Of a stretch of DNA of 40,134 bases, positions 26,063 through 34,861 are shown piece by piece. Location: positions 1 through 40,134 of the forward strand of contig PVWD01000023.1 in NCBI GenBank assembly GCA_003003615.1, given 5' to 3'. Position 1 is the stretch's first letter. Every line of letters begins with the position of its first letter. A program made the translations under genes and the position numbers. The notes beneath the pieces were generated by a model. It was not told the origin of the DNA. It did no database searches and saw nothing but the letters and a program-made list of their open reading frames with translations. The stretch comes from a filamentous cyanobacterium CCP2 (lineage in GTDB: Bacteria > Cyanobacteriota > Cyanobacteriia > Elainellales > Elainellaceae).

Positions 26063-27226
26063 CTAAGCATGACCTGAACTACCAAATATCTTTTTCTTTC
26101 CTCTCATCCAATCTCGCGCTGGTTCTTCAAGCCAAATGTAGGTAATCCTGGCAATTAAGCTAATCAAAAAAAGATAAATGATCAGGATGAAAAATAGCAA
26201 GATTATATTGCTGCTGTCAGAATCTTTGAGAGGAAAAACTTTTCTCAAAATCAGAAGACATATGGGATGCGTCATAAATAAAGCATAGGAGGTATATCCC
26301 CAATACATCATTGATTTTGATTTGAAAAACTGAACAATTTCCCCCTTATCCCATGCCAACCCATAGATAAGTAGTGCTACAAAAGGAATCACTAATAAAT
26401 TATTTCCACCTAAAAATGGTTGAACAATGGCGGTCAGTATAAACCCTGGAAACACAATGAGATTAATAAATCGCCAGTTAAATCCAGAGCCAAATTTGAT
26501 ATCATACAGCCGATACATCAAAAATCCAAGCATAAATAAGCTTGGGTGGCGAGACAAAGTACCAATGTTTGCAAGTAAATATTGAAAGAAATCGATCGGC
26601 TTTCCGATTAATTCGGGCATTCCGATCGCAAGTCGTAAAATTGACGTAACCACTACTAAAGCAACTGTTGTGCAGATTAGAATAATAGGATTTCTAATAC
26701 GAAATGTAACAACAGCAAGAATTGGAAACATGATGTAGCAGAGCCATTCCAGGCTGAGTGTCCATGCTACTCCGTTCCAAGTCACCTGTAATGGCACACT
26801 CCACGCGCTAATCAAAAACAGATGTTGAACAAAGCTATCTAACGTATATCGTTCAGATTCACCAAAGTGAATCCCAGTGAAACTGGCTGCGATCAATATG
26901 CAGGCTAATGCCAATAAGGTGGCAACATGAACTGGATAAATTCGAGCAAGACGTTGCCATAGAAATTTTAGATAGCTTCCAGTTCTCAAAGATTGAAATC
27001 TAGGTGCATAGTTGTATGCAATGACAAAGCCACTTAAGACAAAAAATAAGGTAATTCCAACATGCCCAGCATCTGCAAACCGCATCATAAAGGACTCGTT
27101 GGGTACAAAGCGGGCTAGCTCTCCTCGAATATGAAACAAAACAACCCACCAAGCTCCCAAAGCGCGAACCCCAGTTAGTGCATCGAATAAAGGCCGTTTA
27201 CCTTTGACAACTAAATCATCACTCAT
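26063..27226 (-). CDS. Membrane O-acyltransferase (Acyl_transf_3 family)
   Basis: Polytopic protein of about ten helices that probably puts acetyl or another acyl group on the polysaccharide or its lipid-linked unit. It opens with FDALTGVRALGAWWVVLFHI, containing the family's catalytic His, then HVGITLFFVLSGFVIAY. The region WTLSLEWLCYIMFPIL matches the W-S-x-E motif, and YALFMTHPICLLIL and ITYIWLEEPARDWMRG close the domain. Its ATG overlaps the TGA of the epimerase upstream (ATGA at 27223-27226), a standard sign of coupling. Confidence 0.9.
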   Translation of the reverse strand: MSDDLVVKGKRPLFDALTGVRALGAWWVVLFHIRGELARFVPNESFMMRFADAGHVGITLFFVLSGFVIAYNYAPRFQSLRTGSYLKFLWQRLARIYPVHVATLLALACILIAASFTGIHFGESERYTLDSFVQHLFLISAWSVPLQVTWNGVAWTLSLEWLCYIMFPILAVVTFRIRNPIILICTTVALVVVTSILRLAIGMPELIGKPIDFFQYLLANIGTLSRHPSLFMLGFLMYRLYDIKFGSGFNWRFINLIVFPGFILTAIVQPFLGGNNLLVIPFVALLIYGLAWDKGEIVQFFKSKSMMYWGYTSYALFMTHPICLLILRKVFPLKDSDSSNIILLFFILIIYLFLISLIARITYIWLEEPARDWMRGKKKIFGSSGHA

Positions 27227-28350
27227 GCCTTACTCTCCAACAGCAATTTTTTTTCCTCCATTTCTTTGAGAGAATTCAGCAGAGTAGAACTGGACAGTGG
27301 ATCTTGCTCAAGATACCACCGCATATACTTAGCCAAGCCTTGCTCTAAGGAAGTGGGCTGCCATTCCTGAAAGATACTGGTGTATCGGCTCATATCTGCC
27401 ACCGCGTGCCGAATGTCTCCAACCCGGAAACGCCCAGAGTAGTTAATTTTTAATTCTTTGTTGATTGTCTTCGCGATTAGAGTAACTAACTCAACGAGTG
27501 ATGTTGGCTTGTTGCTGCCCACATTAAAGATTCGCGATAAAGAACCCTGGTAATAGATCGCTCTTGTCAGGGCAGTTGCAACATCTTCAACAAAGATGAA
27601 GTCGCGAGACATTTTGCCATCTTCAAACAGCTCTACCTCGCCCTTCTGCGTAATCAAGCTAGTGAAGATACCGATAATTCCGGTGTAGGGATTATGCAAT
27701 TCTTGCTCTGGTCCGTACACGTTTTGCAGACGGAAAATGGTGTAGTCAATTTGATTGTTTTTGGCATAGCTTTCAACAAGTTGCTCTTGCCATAGCTTCG
27801 TTAGCCCATAAATAGAGGTTGGCTGTGGTAAATAGTCTTCTCGCATGGGCAGAGGTACTAATTCTTTACCGCTCTCATCATAGATTTCCCATCTTCCGGC
27901 TTGTAGGTCTTCAACGCGCCGCCCCTTGCTGTAGACAACTGACGTACCATCAGTAAATGCTCCTTCACCGTAAACGGCTCGGCTGGAGGTAAGCACAATC
28001 CGACGTGGCTTCTGTTGAAGCTGGCTCAGAACTTCTAGCAGTCTGGTTGTTCCCTCAACATTATGCTGAATATACCGGCTCATTTCGTACATGGATTGAC
28101 CTGTGCCAGTTTGTGAAGCCAGGTGAACCACGACATCTGTTCCTTCTGCCGCTTCAAGGTAGGCATCTTGATCTCGAACATCGGCCTTGATGCAGGTGGC
28201 ACGCTTCAGCAGTTCTTCGGCAAAATCAGTTTGCGATCGGTGGACTTGGGGATCAATGGAATCAAGAACGGTAATTTCAGCATTGGTAGGTAAGTTTCTG
28301 ACTAACCACTTACCAATAAAGCCTGCTCCACCTGTAATAAGAATTTTCAT
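27223..28350 (-). CDS. Extended SDR nucleotide-sugar epimerase/dehydratase
   Basis: NAD(P)-dependent sugar-nucleotide enzyme. It has the Rossmann motif GGAGFIG (7-13), VVVHLASQTGTGQSM, TSSRAVYG (121-128) and the catalytic YxxxK at 181-185 (YGLTK). FRLQNVYGPEQ and RDFIFVEDVATAL fit the UDP-sugar epimerase group. A ~40-residue insert (about 134-172) before the YxxxK sets it apart from plain GalE proteins and recalls cyanobacterial and actinobacterial dTDP/UDP-sugar SDRs with unknown substrate. An AAAGG site precedes ATG 28350. Coupled by a 4-base overlap to the O-acyltransferase. Confidence 0.87.
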   Translation of the reverse strand: MKILITGGAGFIGKWLVRNLPTNAEITVLDSIDPQVHRSQTDFAEELLKRATCIKADVRDQDAYLEAAEGTDVVVHLASQTGTGQSMYEMSRYIQHNVEGTTRLLEVLSQLQQKPRRIVLTSSRAVYGEGAFTDGTSVVYSKGRRVEDLQAGRWEIYDESGKELVPLPMREDYLPQPTSIYGLTKLWQEQLVESYAKNNQIDYTIFRLQNVYGPEQELHNPYTGIIGIFTSLITQKGEVELFEDGKMSRDFIFVEDVATALTRAIYYQGSLSRIFNVGSNKPTSLVELVTLIAKTINKELKINYSGRFRVGDIRHAVADMSRYTSIFQEWQPTSLEQGLAKYMRWYLEQDPLSSSTLLNSLKEMEEKKLLLESKA

Positions 28351-28710
28351 TGATAACCTTTACTCAGTTAAAGTTAAAAAGTTACTTCCCGGAGGGCTTC
28401 TCAAGGTGCAACTGGGGATCGCTATAGTCTGATCGCTATGTTCCGAGCGAGTGTGCTGGCTAGTTTCTACTAGTTTTAGTGAATACCGATAGCTCTATGG
28501 TGGTAATGTCCATTAAGCTAGGATGATTCTCACGTTTTTTCTCAAAAATCTCCAGTATTTATTCGTAAACTTCACCGAAAATTTATGAGCTATGGAGATA
28601 CAAAAGCAGCGTTTAGAGAGCATTTTGAATCAAAGCGGATGCAGTTCTGCCCTTTAAATTGTCCGCATTTCATCACTCGATGACATTTCTTCGATGACGG
28701 TATGATTTCG
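28351..28710. other. Gene-free spacer between two sugar-epimerase genes
   Basis: About 360 bases with no coding signal. Short direct repeats are visible (GATCGCTAT near 28419 and 28431; TCGATGAC near 28678 and 28693). No clear terminator after the UDP-glucuronate epimerase gene, so a promoter for the leftward operon starting at 28350 probably lies here. Confidence 0.5.
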
Positions 28711-29712
28711 TTAGTCTGCGTTGTAATAGGTGCGATACCAATCAACAAAACGTGTAATTCCTAGTTCGACAGGCGTGTCAGGTTTGAAGCCGACATCGTG
28801 CATTAAATCCTCTACATCAGCGTAAGTAATAGGCACATCACCCGGTTGCATCGGTTGCAAATTCTTCTTTGCCTCCTTTCCGAGGGCTTGCTCAATCACT
28901 TCAATGAACCTTAACAGAGACATCGGTTGATTGTTGCCAATGTTGTAAAGCTTGTATGGTGCTTTTTTCGCGACCTCAGATGAATTTAAATCAGCCAGGG
29001 CAGCTGGGGGTCGGTGCATGACTCGAACCAAGCCTTCAACAATATCATCAATATAGGTAAAGTCGCGTTGCATATTGCCAAAGTTGTACACATCGATCGG
29101 CTGCCCCGATTCGATCGCTTTCACGAACTTGAAATATGCCATATCAGGTCGTCCCCAAGGGCCGTAGACAGTAAAGAAACGCAACCCTGTTGTGGGTAAA
29201 TTATATAAATGGCTGTAGGTGAATGCCATTAGCTCGTTTGCTTTTTTGCTGGCAGCATAGAGAGAAACCGGGTGGTCAACATTGTCGCTGGTTGAGAAGG
29301 GAATTTTGGTGTTAGCTCCATAGACAGAACTGGAGGAAGCATAAACCAAATGCTTGATACCGCTATGACGACAGCCTTCTAAAACATTGACAAAGCCGGT
29401 TAAATTGCTATCGACATACGCCATTGGATTAATTAAGGAATAGCGTACACCTGCCTGTGCTGCTAAATTAATTGCACAATCAAAAGAATGAGATTTGAAC
29501 AATTGGCTCATCCCTTCTTTGTCGCTCAAATCTAAAAACTGAAACGTAAATGTTGGTTGAGATTTTAGTTGAGCAAGGCGATCGTGCTTGAGTTGAACAT
29601 CATAGTAGTCATTTAAGTTATCAATTCCGTAAACGGTTATTCCCTCCTTTAAAAGACGCTGTGCTAAGTGATAGCCAATAAATCCAGCAACACCAGTAAT
29701 TAATACTTGCAT
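28711..29712 (-). CDS. UDP-glucuronate 4-epimerase (CapI/LspL type)
   Basis: Interconverts UDP-glucuronate and UDP-galacturonate, supplying acidic sugar for capsule or exopolysaccharide. Motifs: GVAGFIG (7-13), [16 protein letters not shown] (31-46, the group's hallmark), [27 protein letters not shown], and YxxxK at 152-156 ([17 protein letters not shown]). [16 protein letters not shown] and the [14 protein letters not shown] block are characteristic of GAE/CapI enzymes rather than GalE. GGAGG about ten bases before ATG 29712 supports the start. A UDP-glucose dehydrogenase to feed it is not certain in the window; the AlgD-like gene is the only candidate. Confidence 0.92.
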   Translation of the reverse strand: MQVLITGVAGFIGYHLAQRLLKEGITVYGIDNLNDYYDVQLKHDRLAQLKSQPTFTFQFLDLSDKEGMSQLFKSHSFDCAINLAAQAGVRYSLINPMAYVDSNLTGFVNVLEGCRHSGIKHLVYASSSSVYGANTKIPFSTSDNVDHPVSLYAASKKANELMAFTYSHLYNLPTTGLRFFTVYGPWGRPDMAYFKFVKAIESGQPIDVYNFGNMQRDFTYIDDIVEGLVRVMHRPPAALADLNSSEVAKKAPYKLYNIGNNQPMSLLRFIEVIEQALGKEAKKNLQPMQPGDVPITYADVEDLMHDVGFKPDTPVELGITRFVDWYRTYYNAD

Positions 29713-29850
29713 GATGATAAATCCTCCAAGGTAAGTGCATTTAATAAAAATATCAGCTATCTACTAATCTCATGCTAGCTAGATTAGCAATCACTATTAG
29801 ACGTACCATGAAGATGTAGCAATAGAGAAAATACTTTAAATAAGATGCAT

Positions 29851-29916
29851 CCTTCCGAGTTTGTTCGCTTAGTTTTGAGCAAAAATCTAATTAGAATGAT
29901 TTAGCTGCTCGGAAGG
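29851..29916. repeat. Inverted repeat after the GT39 gene
   Basis: Nine-base perfect arms (CCTTCCGAG at 29851-29859, CTCGGAAGG at 29908-29916) with a 48-nt A/T-rich loop containing CTAATTAG. It lies just past the stop of the leftward GT39-type gene, with TTATTT beyond it on that strand, so a weak terminator or attenuator is possible. Confidence 0.4.
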
Positions 29917-29927
29917 AAGAAAACTGC

Positions 29928-31496
29928 TCAGTTCTTTATGAGTTTAGGATCGAACGCTAATTTATCTACTGCTGTCTCTTTAGATACAGAGTTAGGAATT
30001 AGCAAAAACAAATCGATCGTGTCTAAATATCCTGAGAAGACTTCATGGGTTTGAACGGTAAACTGTTCATCAATAACAGACTGAAAGGCTTGTTCAGAAT
30101 CGCGAGCATTTTTACCCTTTGGTTGCACATAAAGCAACCACAAACGCGACTCGATCGGCAGTTGAGCTAAACCTTGCTGAATCGTTTCTGGCTCAACTCT
30201 TCTATAGGGTGACAGAGCCTCGGCAACATAGATGGAATTAGACCCAGAATAGTAGCGGCCCAAAACATAAGTGTTGATAAAGCCAGTCGGAACGGTAATC
30301 ACATCACCTGTTTGCTCATTCGCATTAATGATCTGCACTGCACCCCGCCAGTCCGTAATGTTCTTCTCGCCGTAGTAGTGCAGCAAACCGCCGCCCAAGG
30401 ACACCGCATAGATGAGTGCGATCGCAGAAGCAACAAAGCGATTCCATGCCCAGACCTGTATAAAAGCTGCCGACAAAAGAATAATGACGTAGGGCGTGGC
30501 TAGCAGAATGTAGCGAGGCGACCAGAGATATCCATAGGTTGTAGAAACGAACAGGAGAACTACTAGTGGCAAGAATGCCCAAGCTGCTAACCAGTTGAGC
30601 CGAGACGATCGTCGCTTGTTAAAAACTAGGAAGCCCAACAAACCCAGCATTGTCAGCCCATGAAATCCATAAAGCCAAAACTGCTGTTTGGGCAATTGTT
30701 GCATTGGCCAAAAGACGGTCGCTGCTGGCAATTGTCCAATAAGTTCAGGAATTCCCAATCTTCTCCCACCCACATCCGCTTTTGACATGAACTGGAGGAT
30801 GGCATTGAGAAACTCAGGGTTTAAAAAGACTGGAATAAATAAGAGAAATAGCGCGGAAATGCTGGCAATGACACCAATCATCACCCGACGCTGATGCCGA
30901 AATCGGAACAAGGCTAATATGACATCTGGCAGTAATAGAAGTATATTGATCGGCGTAGCATAAATTGCTAACAATCTGGCAATAATCCATCCGCCTACTG
31001 AAGCAATCGTTAACTTCTCAAGTGCATAAACCAATGCTAATGTACCAACCATTGTCAGGAAGGTACTTAGCATATAAAACCTTACTTCCTGCGAATGACG
31101 AATGAATAAAGGAGAAACAGCAATTACGAAAGCGGACAGTAACCCAGTTGACCTGCCCACTAGCCGATAACCTAGCTGGTAAGTTACAAAGATACACGCA
31201 ATGCCAAATAGCACAGACAAGCTGCGTAACCAGGCATCTGATGTACCAAATAGCATCCACACCCGAAGGAAAGCGAAGTAGAGGACGCGAAAGTGCAGCT
31301 TGAGTTCTTCTGCGGCTCTTAGGGAATGAAATTCATCTACCCAGAGGCTTTCCTCACCGAGTTGATAAAATCGCAGTAAAGTCGCAAGTATTACAATACT
31401 CAGAAGCGGAAGCCACTGGTAAAGCCATTTTTCCTTTGGCAACTGGCTCCCAGCTGTTTGTGAAGAAACCTGCTTTGATGGATTATTTGTAACCAT
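29928..31496 (-). CDS. GT39/ArnT-like membrane glycosyltransferase (PMT_2 family)
   Basis: GT-C enzyme that moves a sugar from a polyprenyl-phosphate carrier to an acceptor on the outer side of the inner membrane. About eleven hydrophobic segments follow a polar 28-residue N-terminus. The first loop carries the catalytic-site signature LLRFYQLGEESLWVDEFHS, and SPLFIRHSQEVRFYML is the second conserved block. The C-terminal soluble part (VITVPTGFINTYVLGRYYSG) is normal for cyanobacterial members. Candidate role: adding a side branch after flipping. First gene of the leftward block next to the large divergent spacer, so a main promoter should lie just right of it. Confidence 0.88.
   Translation of the reverse strand: MVTNNPSKQVSSQTAGSQLPKEKWLYQWLPLLSIVILATLLRFYQLGEESLWVDEFHSLRAAEELKLHFRVLYFAFLRVWMLFGTSDAWLRSLSVLFGIACIFVTYQLGYRLVGRSTGLLSAFVIAVSPLFIRHSQEVRFYMLSTFLTMVGTLALVYALEKLTIASVGGWIIARLLAIYATPINILLLLPDVILALFRFRHQRRVMIGVIASISALFLLFIPVFLNPEFLNAILQFMSKADVGGRRLGIPELIGQLPAATVFWPMQQLPKQQFWLYGFHGLTMLGLLGFLVFNKRRSSRLNWLAAWAFLPLVVLLFVSTTYGYLWSPRYILLATPYVIILLSAAFIQVWAWNRFVASAIALIYAVSLGGGLLHYYGEKNITDWRGAVQIINANEQTGDVITVPTGFINTYVLGRYYSGSNSIYVAEALSPYRRVEPETIQQGLAQLPIESRLWLLYVQPKGKNARDSEQAFQSVIDEQFTVQTHEVFSGYLDTIDLFLLIPNSVSKETAVDKLAFDPKLIKN
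30418..30425. repeat. HIP1 palindrome
   Basis: GCGATCGC inside the GT39-type gene. Confidence 0.85.
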
Positions 31497-31690
31497 AAAG
31501 ATTTTGCTTTCCCATAGCTAGTTAGCTTTACACCATAGAAACAAGCATCACTTTCAGTGAAGAGCAGCTTCATGCAGCTGGTTTTTAATCACTTAACAGC
31601 GATACGCTAAATGAAAGTTTGCTAACTTGTAAGTTGAAGTTCTGCATTAAAGTCAAGCGGCTTCGTACATCCTTAAAAGCATTGAAAAAA

Positions 31691-31767
31691 TAAGTTACTA
31701 CATTAAATGGGGTGAGCCTCATATTTCAAATGAGTAACTTGTGATGGTCGAGTAACTTATGATGCTC
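31691..31767. promoter_or_regulatory. Cluster of direct and inverted repeats, candidate operator
   Basis: Two adjacent 18-base units (31732-31749 and 31750-31767) share GAGTAACTT-x-TGATG; a perfect inverted copy of the second (TAAGTTACT, 31691-31699, against AGTAACTTA, 31751-31759) lies 51 bases to the left. Between them is AAAT-GGGG-TGAGCCTCA-T-ATTT, itself palindromic. Such spacing of half-sites is usual for a transcription-factor site upstream of the leftward operon, but no known consensus is recognised. Confidence 0.4.
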
Positions 31768-32004
31768 TAATCCATACTATGATTATTGGCATACTTTACA
31801 AACTTCCTGAAGTTATGAATAAACACTATGACTACCAGGTTTATTTTGGCTCTTATTTTAACTCTGTTGAATAACAATAAGTTCTAACTTAAAAATCAAA
31901 TCTAAGTATAGTCAATAACTGAATTATTTTAGTGTTTCAGGGCTAATAAAAAACCAAATATTACTATGACAAACTGCCTCCAACATCCTACCCGAATCTG
32001 TAAG

Positions 32005-32219
32005 CTAGGCGATCTTAAAGATATCTCCTTTAAAGCGAAAAGGGTTGTGAGCCTTGAAGTACTCCTCCTCGAAGTGTTTATAGCGTCGAACCCTAGTTGC
32101 GTCAACATTTGTAATCCGCTCTTTATAAAATCTTTATTAGTTCGCTCTGAAAAGCCTGGTTTTGCTGCTTGTCTAGGGGGTATTAGCTGATCTGTTCCCG
32201 TGTAAGCAATGGTTTTCAT
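32005..32219 (-). pseudogene. Small hypothetical ORF with a one-base frameshift
   Basis: From ATG 32219 the frame reads MKTIAYTGTDQLIPPRQAAK and on to codon 30 (NKD). If one T is added to the T4 run (32127-32130 on the plus strand is AAAA) the frame goes on as FYKERITNVDATRVRRYKHF, then an acidic EEEYFKAHNP and FRFKGDIFKIA to a TAG at 32005, giving a 71-residue basic, aromatic-rich protein. The uncorrected frame instead gives a less protein-like tail to 31929. No ribosome binding site or family is recognised. It may be a decayed gene, a sequencing error in a homopolymer, or chance. Confidence 0.4.
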
Positions 32220-32535
32220 GAAAAATTCGTTAAGTAAAGGGGAGAAGTCTAGATTTATGAGTTGCACTCATTTAGAATCCAGTCAACGTCTAATTAGCTA
32301 GGCTAGTCCTTAATCGCGACCTAGATTGACGGTGAATGACAACATTTGAATTTTGACGAGGGCAAACGCATTTATTGCCTTGATATCTACGGATCGCAAT
32401 GCAGCGATCGAGCAGATATCCAATGTGGTTCGGTTCCGTTCGCTCGCCCTAATCAGCATTTCGTTGCCTTTCAAGCAGCAATTTTGCTCAGATCATCTTA
32501 TTGAAAGTAGTTAACTAATTAACTTATACCGATTG

Positions 32536-33387
32536 ATGAATACTTCAAAAGCGAAGACCTATCCACATCAATTTATTCTTGCAGATGCTCATGTTCATAT
32601 CTATGACTGCTTTGATCTGGCAACGTTTTGCACCTCTGCATTAAATAACTTTAAAAGTTCAGCGCACCAGCAAGGAAAGATCGATCGCTTTCAGGGAGTT
32701 TTGCTCCTAACCGAAACCAGCAACGAAAGCTATTTTGAACAGCTCCGTCAGTCCGCACAGAGTGGTGAAAATCCGATCGAGGGTTGGTCTATCCGCCTAA
32801 CAGAGGAAGATTGCTCGCTGTGCATTGCTCATCCAGAGGGGCAGGAAATCTTTATTATTGCAGGCAGCCAGATTGTTGTTGAAGAAGACTTAGAGGTTTT
32901 AGCCCTTGCGACCACCAAACGTCTCCCAGATGGTTTGCCTCTGACAAAAGTGATTCATGAAGTGATTCACAATGAGGGTATTCCAGTAATTCCTTGGGGG
33001 TTCGGTAAATGGATGGGTCGTAGGGGGGGGATTCTTAGCCGCCTGCTCCAAGACGATCGCTTTCCTATTCTCTTTTTGGGTGATAATAGCGGTCGTCCTA
33101 GTTTTTGGAGTTATCCTCCTCATTTCACCCAGGCAGAAATTCAGCAAATCCGAATTCTTCCCGGAACTGACCCACTCCCGTTTCCTTCAGAGGTCGATCG
33201 TCCCGGTCGATTTGGATTCTCAATTCAGGGATCGCTTGATCCCCAGCGTCCTGCCAGTGGGCTGAAACAACTGTTGCTCAGTCCTGATATTCAGCTTCAA
33301 GCATACGGCCCTTTAGAGTCTCCCTTCCAATTTTTCCGCAATCAAGTTGCAATGCAGATTGTGAAACGTACAAGGAAAAAATCATGA
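32536..33387 (+). CDS. PHP/amidohydrolase-like putative metal-dependent hydrolase
   Basis: Function unknown. The N-terminus has ILADAHVHIYDCFDLATF, an H-x-H strand end typical of metal-binding TIM-barrel hydrolases (PHP or amidohydrolase type). Later candidate ligands are VIHEVIHNEG and VIPWGFGKWMGRRGG, then LFLGDNSGRPSFWSYP near residue 190. There is no signal peptide or membrane segment, so it is cytoplasmic. ATG 32536 is used; a TTG one codon earlier is in frame. The last four bases overlap the start of the glycosyltransferase (ATGA), so it is translationally tied to polysaccharide assembly. It might act on a sugar or lipid-linked intermediate, or be a phosphatase such as the capsule-regulating PHP phosphatases; the sequence does not decide. 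Confidence 0.55.
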   Translation: MNTSKAKTYPHQFILADAHVHIYDCFDLATFCTSALNNFKSSAHQQGKIDRFQGVLLLTETSNESYFEQLRQSAQSGENPIEGWSIRLTEEDCSLCIAHPEGQEIFIIAGSQIVVEEDLEVLALATTKRLPDGLPLTKVIHEVIHNEGIPVIPWGFGKWMGRRGGILSRLLQDDRFPILFLGDNSGRPSFWSYPPHFTQAEIQQIRILPGTDPLPFPSEVDRPGRFGFSIQGSLDPQRPASGLKQLLLSPDIQLQAYGPLESPFQFFRNQVAMQIVKRTRKKS

Positions 33388-34007
33388 AAGCGTTAGTGAT
33401 TGCTCCGCAGCCTTTCTTTTCACCTCGTGGTACACCCTTTAGCGTCTATTACAGAACTTTAATTACGGCAGAATTAGGTGTTGAAGTTGACCTGCTAACC
33501 TACGGACAAGGTGATGATGTCGAAATTCCTGGCGTTCGGCTAATCCGGACTCCGGCTTTTGAGTTCTTGGGCAAGATCAAAATCGGGCCTTCTGGCTTAA
33601 AACTCTTTCACGACATTTTTATTGTCATTTGGACGATCGGCTTACTGCTAACTCGCAAATACGATCTGGTTCACGCCCATGAGGAGGCCATATTTCTCTG
33701 TGCATTCCTGAAGCCAATCTTTAAGTTCAAGCTCATCTACGACATGCACTCCAGCCTGCCAGAACAGCTAACGAACTTTAATTTCACAACTTCAAAACCC
33801 TTGATCAATTTATTTAAAGCTCTGGAGGATTTCTGCCTAAAAGCATCTGATGCAACAATTACTATCTGCCCTAGTTTATATAATTACGCCTGTCAGCTTG
33901 TTGACGATCAAGACAAAGTTTTGCTGATTGAAAACTCCATCTTTGACGAGGTAAAGCTGTCTCCTGCAATGCCTCGTTCTCGCCTCCGTCGGAAATCCTT
34001 TGCGTAA
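33384..34007 (+). CDS. GT4 glycosyltransferase, N-terminal (acceptor) half
   Basis: First half of a GT-B enzyme. Seen: ALVIAPQPFFSPRGTPFSVY at the start, YDLVHAHEEAIFLCAFL, LIYDMHSSLPEQL, and a domain-closing segment SDATITICPSLYNYACQLV followed by VLLIENSIFDEV. In intact relatives the donor-binding domain would follow at once. Here the frame instead runs into a foreign-looking RSRLRRKSFA and stops at 34007. The rest of the enzyme is in another frame from 34117. Coupled to the PHP-like gene by ATGA. Alone it lacks the nucleotide-sugar site, so it is either half of a two-subunit enzyme or a dead gene. Confidence 0.8.
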   Translation: MKALVIAPQPFFSPRGTPFSVYYRTLITAELGVEVDLLTYGQGDDVEIPGVRLIRTPAFEFLGKIKIGPSGLKLFHDIFIVIWTIGLLLTRKYDLVHAHEEAIFLCAFLKPIFKFKLIYDMHSSLPEQLTNFNFTTSKPLINLFKALEDFCLKASDATITICPSLYNYACQLVDDQDKVLLIENSIFDEVKLSPAMPRSRLRRKSFA

Positions 34008-34116
34008 TTAACACCTGAACAATATTAAGAAGCCTTCCTCATTCTTGAGATCGTTCCTATCGCTCAAGCTCTTCTATTCTTACAAATATTCAGCGACGGT
34101 TTCTAGAGGTAAGTTT

Positions 34117-34719
34117 ATGTCAGTTTCTATGGATACGCATCGCAGGATGGGTGAAGAACTCATCCAATCACTTTCAGGTAAACAGTTAATCGTTTATGCG
34201 GGTACTTTAGAGTTCTATCAGGGAATTGACATTTTGGTGCGTGCTTTCAAATTTGTGCTTGAAGCAGAACCAAATGCATTCCTGCTTATTGTTGGTGGAA
34301 CGCCAGAACAGGTACAAACTTATGCAGAGTTGGCCGATGAGTGCGATATCCGATCGGCTTGCATGTTCACAGGGCGGGTGATTCAACCTCTCGCTAAGTT
34401 TTATGCTGACCATGCCGCAGTCCAAATCTCCTCACGGATCAGCGGCACAAATACACCGCTAAAGGTTTATGAGCAGCTTGCGCGAGGTATTCCGATCGTC
34501 GCGACGAATATTTATTCCCATACTCAAGTGTTAAGCGAAGATGTCGCTTTTTTGGTAGAGCCAGAGCCGAGAGATATGGCGCGGGGAATTTTAACTGCTT
34601 TGAAATCTGAATCAGAAAGTCAGCGTAGGGCGATCAATGCAAAACGATTGTATGAAGAGAAATATTCTCGCAAAGTTTATAAGGAGAAGATGAAGAAATT
34701 GCTTGAATTTGTCAGCTAA
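34117..34719 (+). CDS. GT4 glycosyltransferase, C-terminal (donor) half
   Basis: Second half of the split GT-B enzyme. It begins near the domain boundary with LIVYAGTLEFYQGIDILVRA, then FLLIVGGTPEQV, SACMFTGRV and SGTNTPLKVYEQLARGIPIV, the donor-binding loop with one of the two EX7E glutamates. The frame extends upstream to a TTG at 34045, but an AGAGG sits seven bases before ATG 34117, a good signal for independent translation. The 109 bases between the two ORFs do not translate into a normal linker in any frame, so this is more than a single-base shift. Followed by asnB after about 140 bases. Confidence 0.78.
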   Translation: MSVSMDTHRRMGEELIQSLSGKQLIVYAGTLEFYQGIDILVRAFKFVLEAEPNAFLLIVGGTPEQVQTYAELADECDIRSACMFTGRVIQPLAKFYADHAAVQISSRISGTNTPLKVYEQLARGIPIVATNIYSHTQVLSEDVAFLVEPEPRDMARGILTALKSESESQRRAINAKRLYEEKYSRKVYKEKMKKLLEFVS

Positions 34720-34861
34720 AGGGTTTTATTACTTACGCTTTATAGGCAACTTACACTACTGCATTGACGGATTAAAACTGGCAGAGTTGGTTTCTGGCTA
34801 GGCTTCCCTTAAGCAAATTTTCGATCGCCAAATTGTCACTTTTCAGCCGAGGACTCTATCA

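Larger units (their letters stand above)
31497..32532. other. Divergent intergenic region with repeated motifs
   Basis: About 1 kb between the divergent GT39-type and PHP-like genes. It holds clustered short repeats (31691-31767), a palindrome AACTTC-CT-GAAGTT (31801-31814) and a frameshifted small ORF (32005-32219). A stretch at 32350-32508 on the plus strand is open without a start and unlike any protein I know. Promoters for both sides are expected here but no -10/-35 pair is convincing by eye. Confidence 0.6.

Noticed and set aside
32350-32508. Open plus-strand frame containing VPFARPNQHFVAFQAA upstream of the PHP-like gene
   Set aside because: No start codon, no ribosome binding site and no recognisable family.
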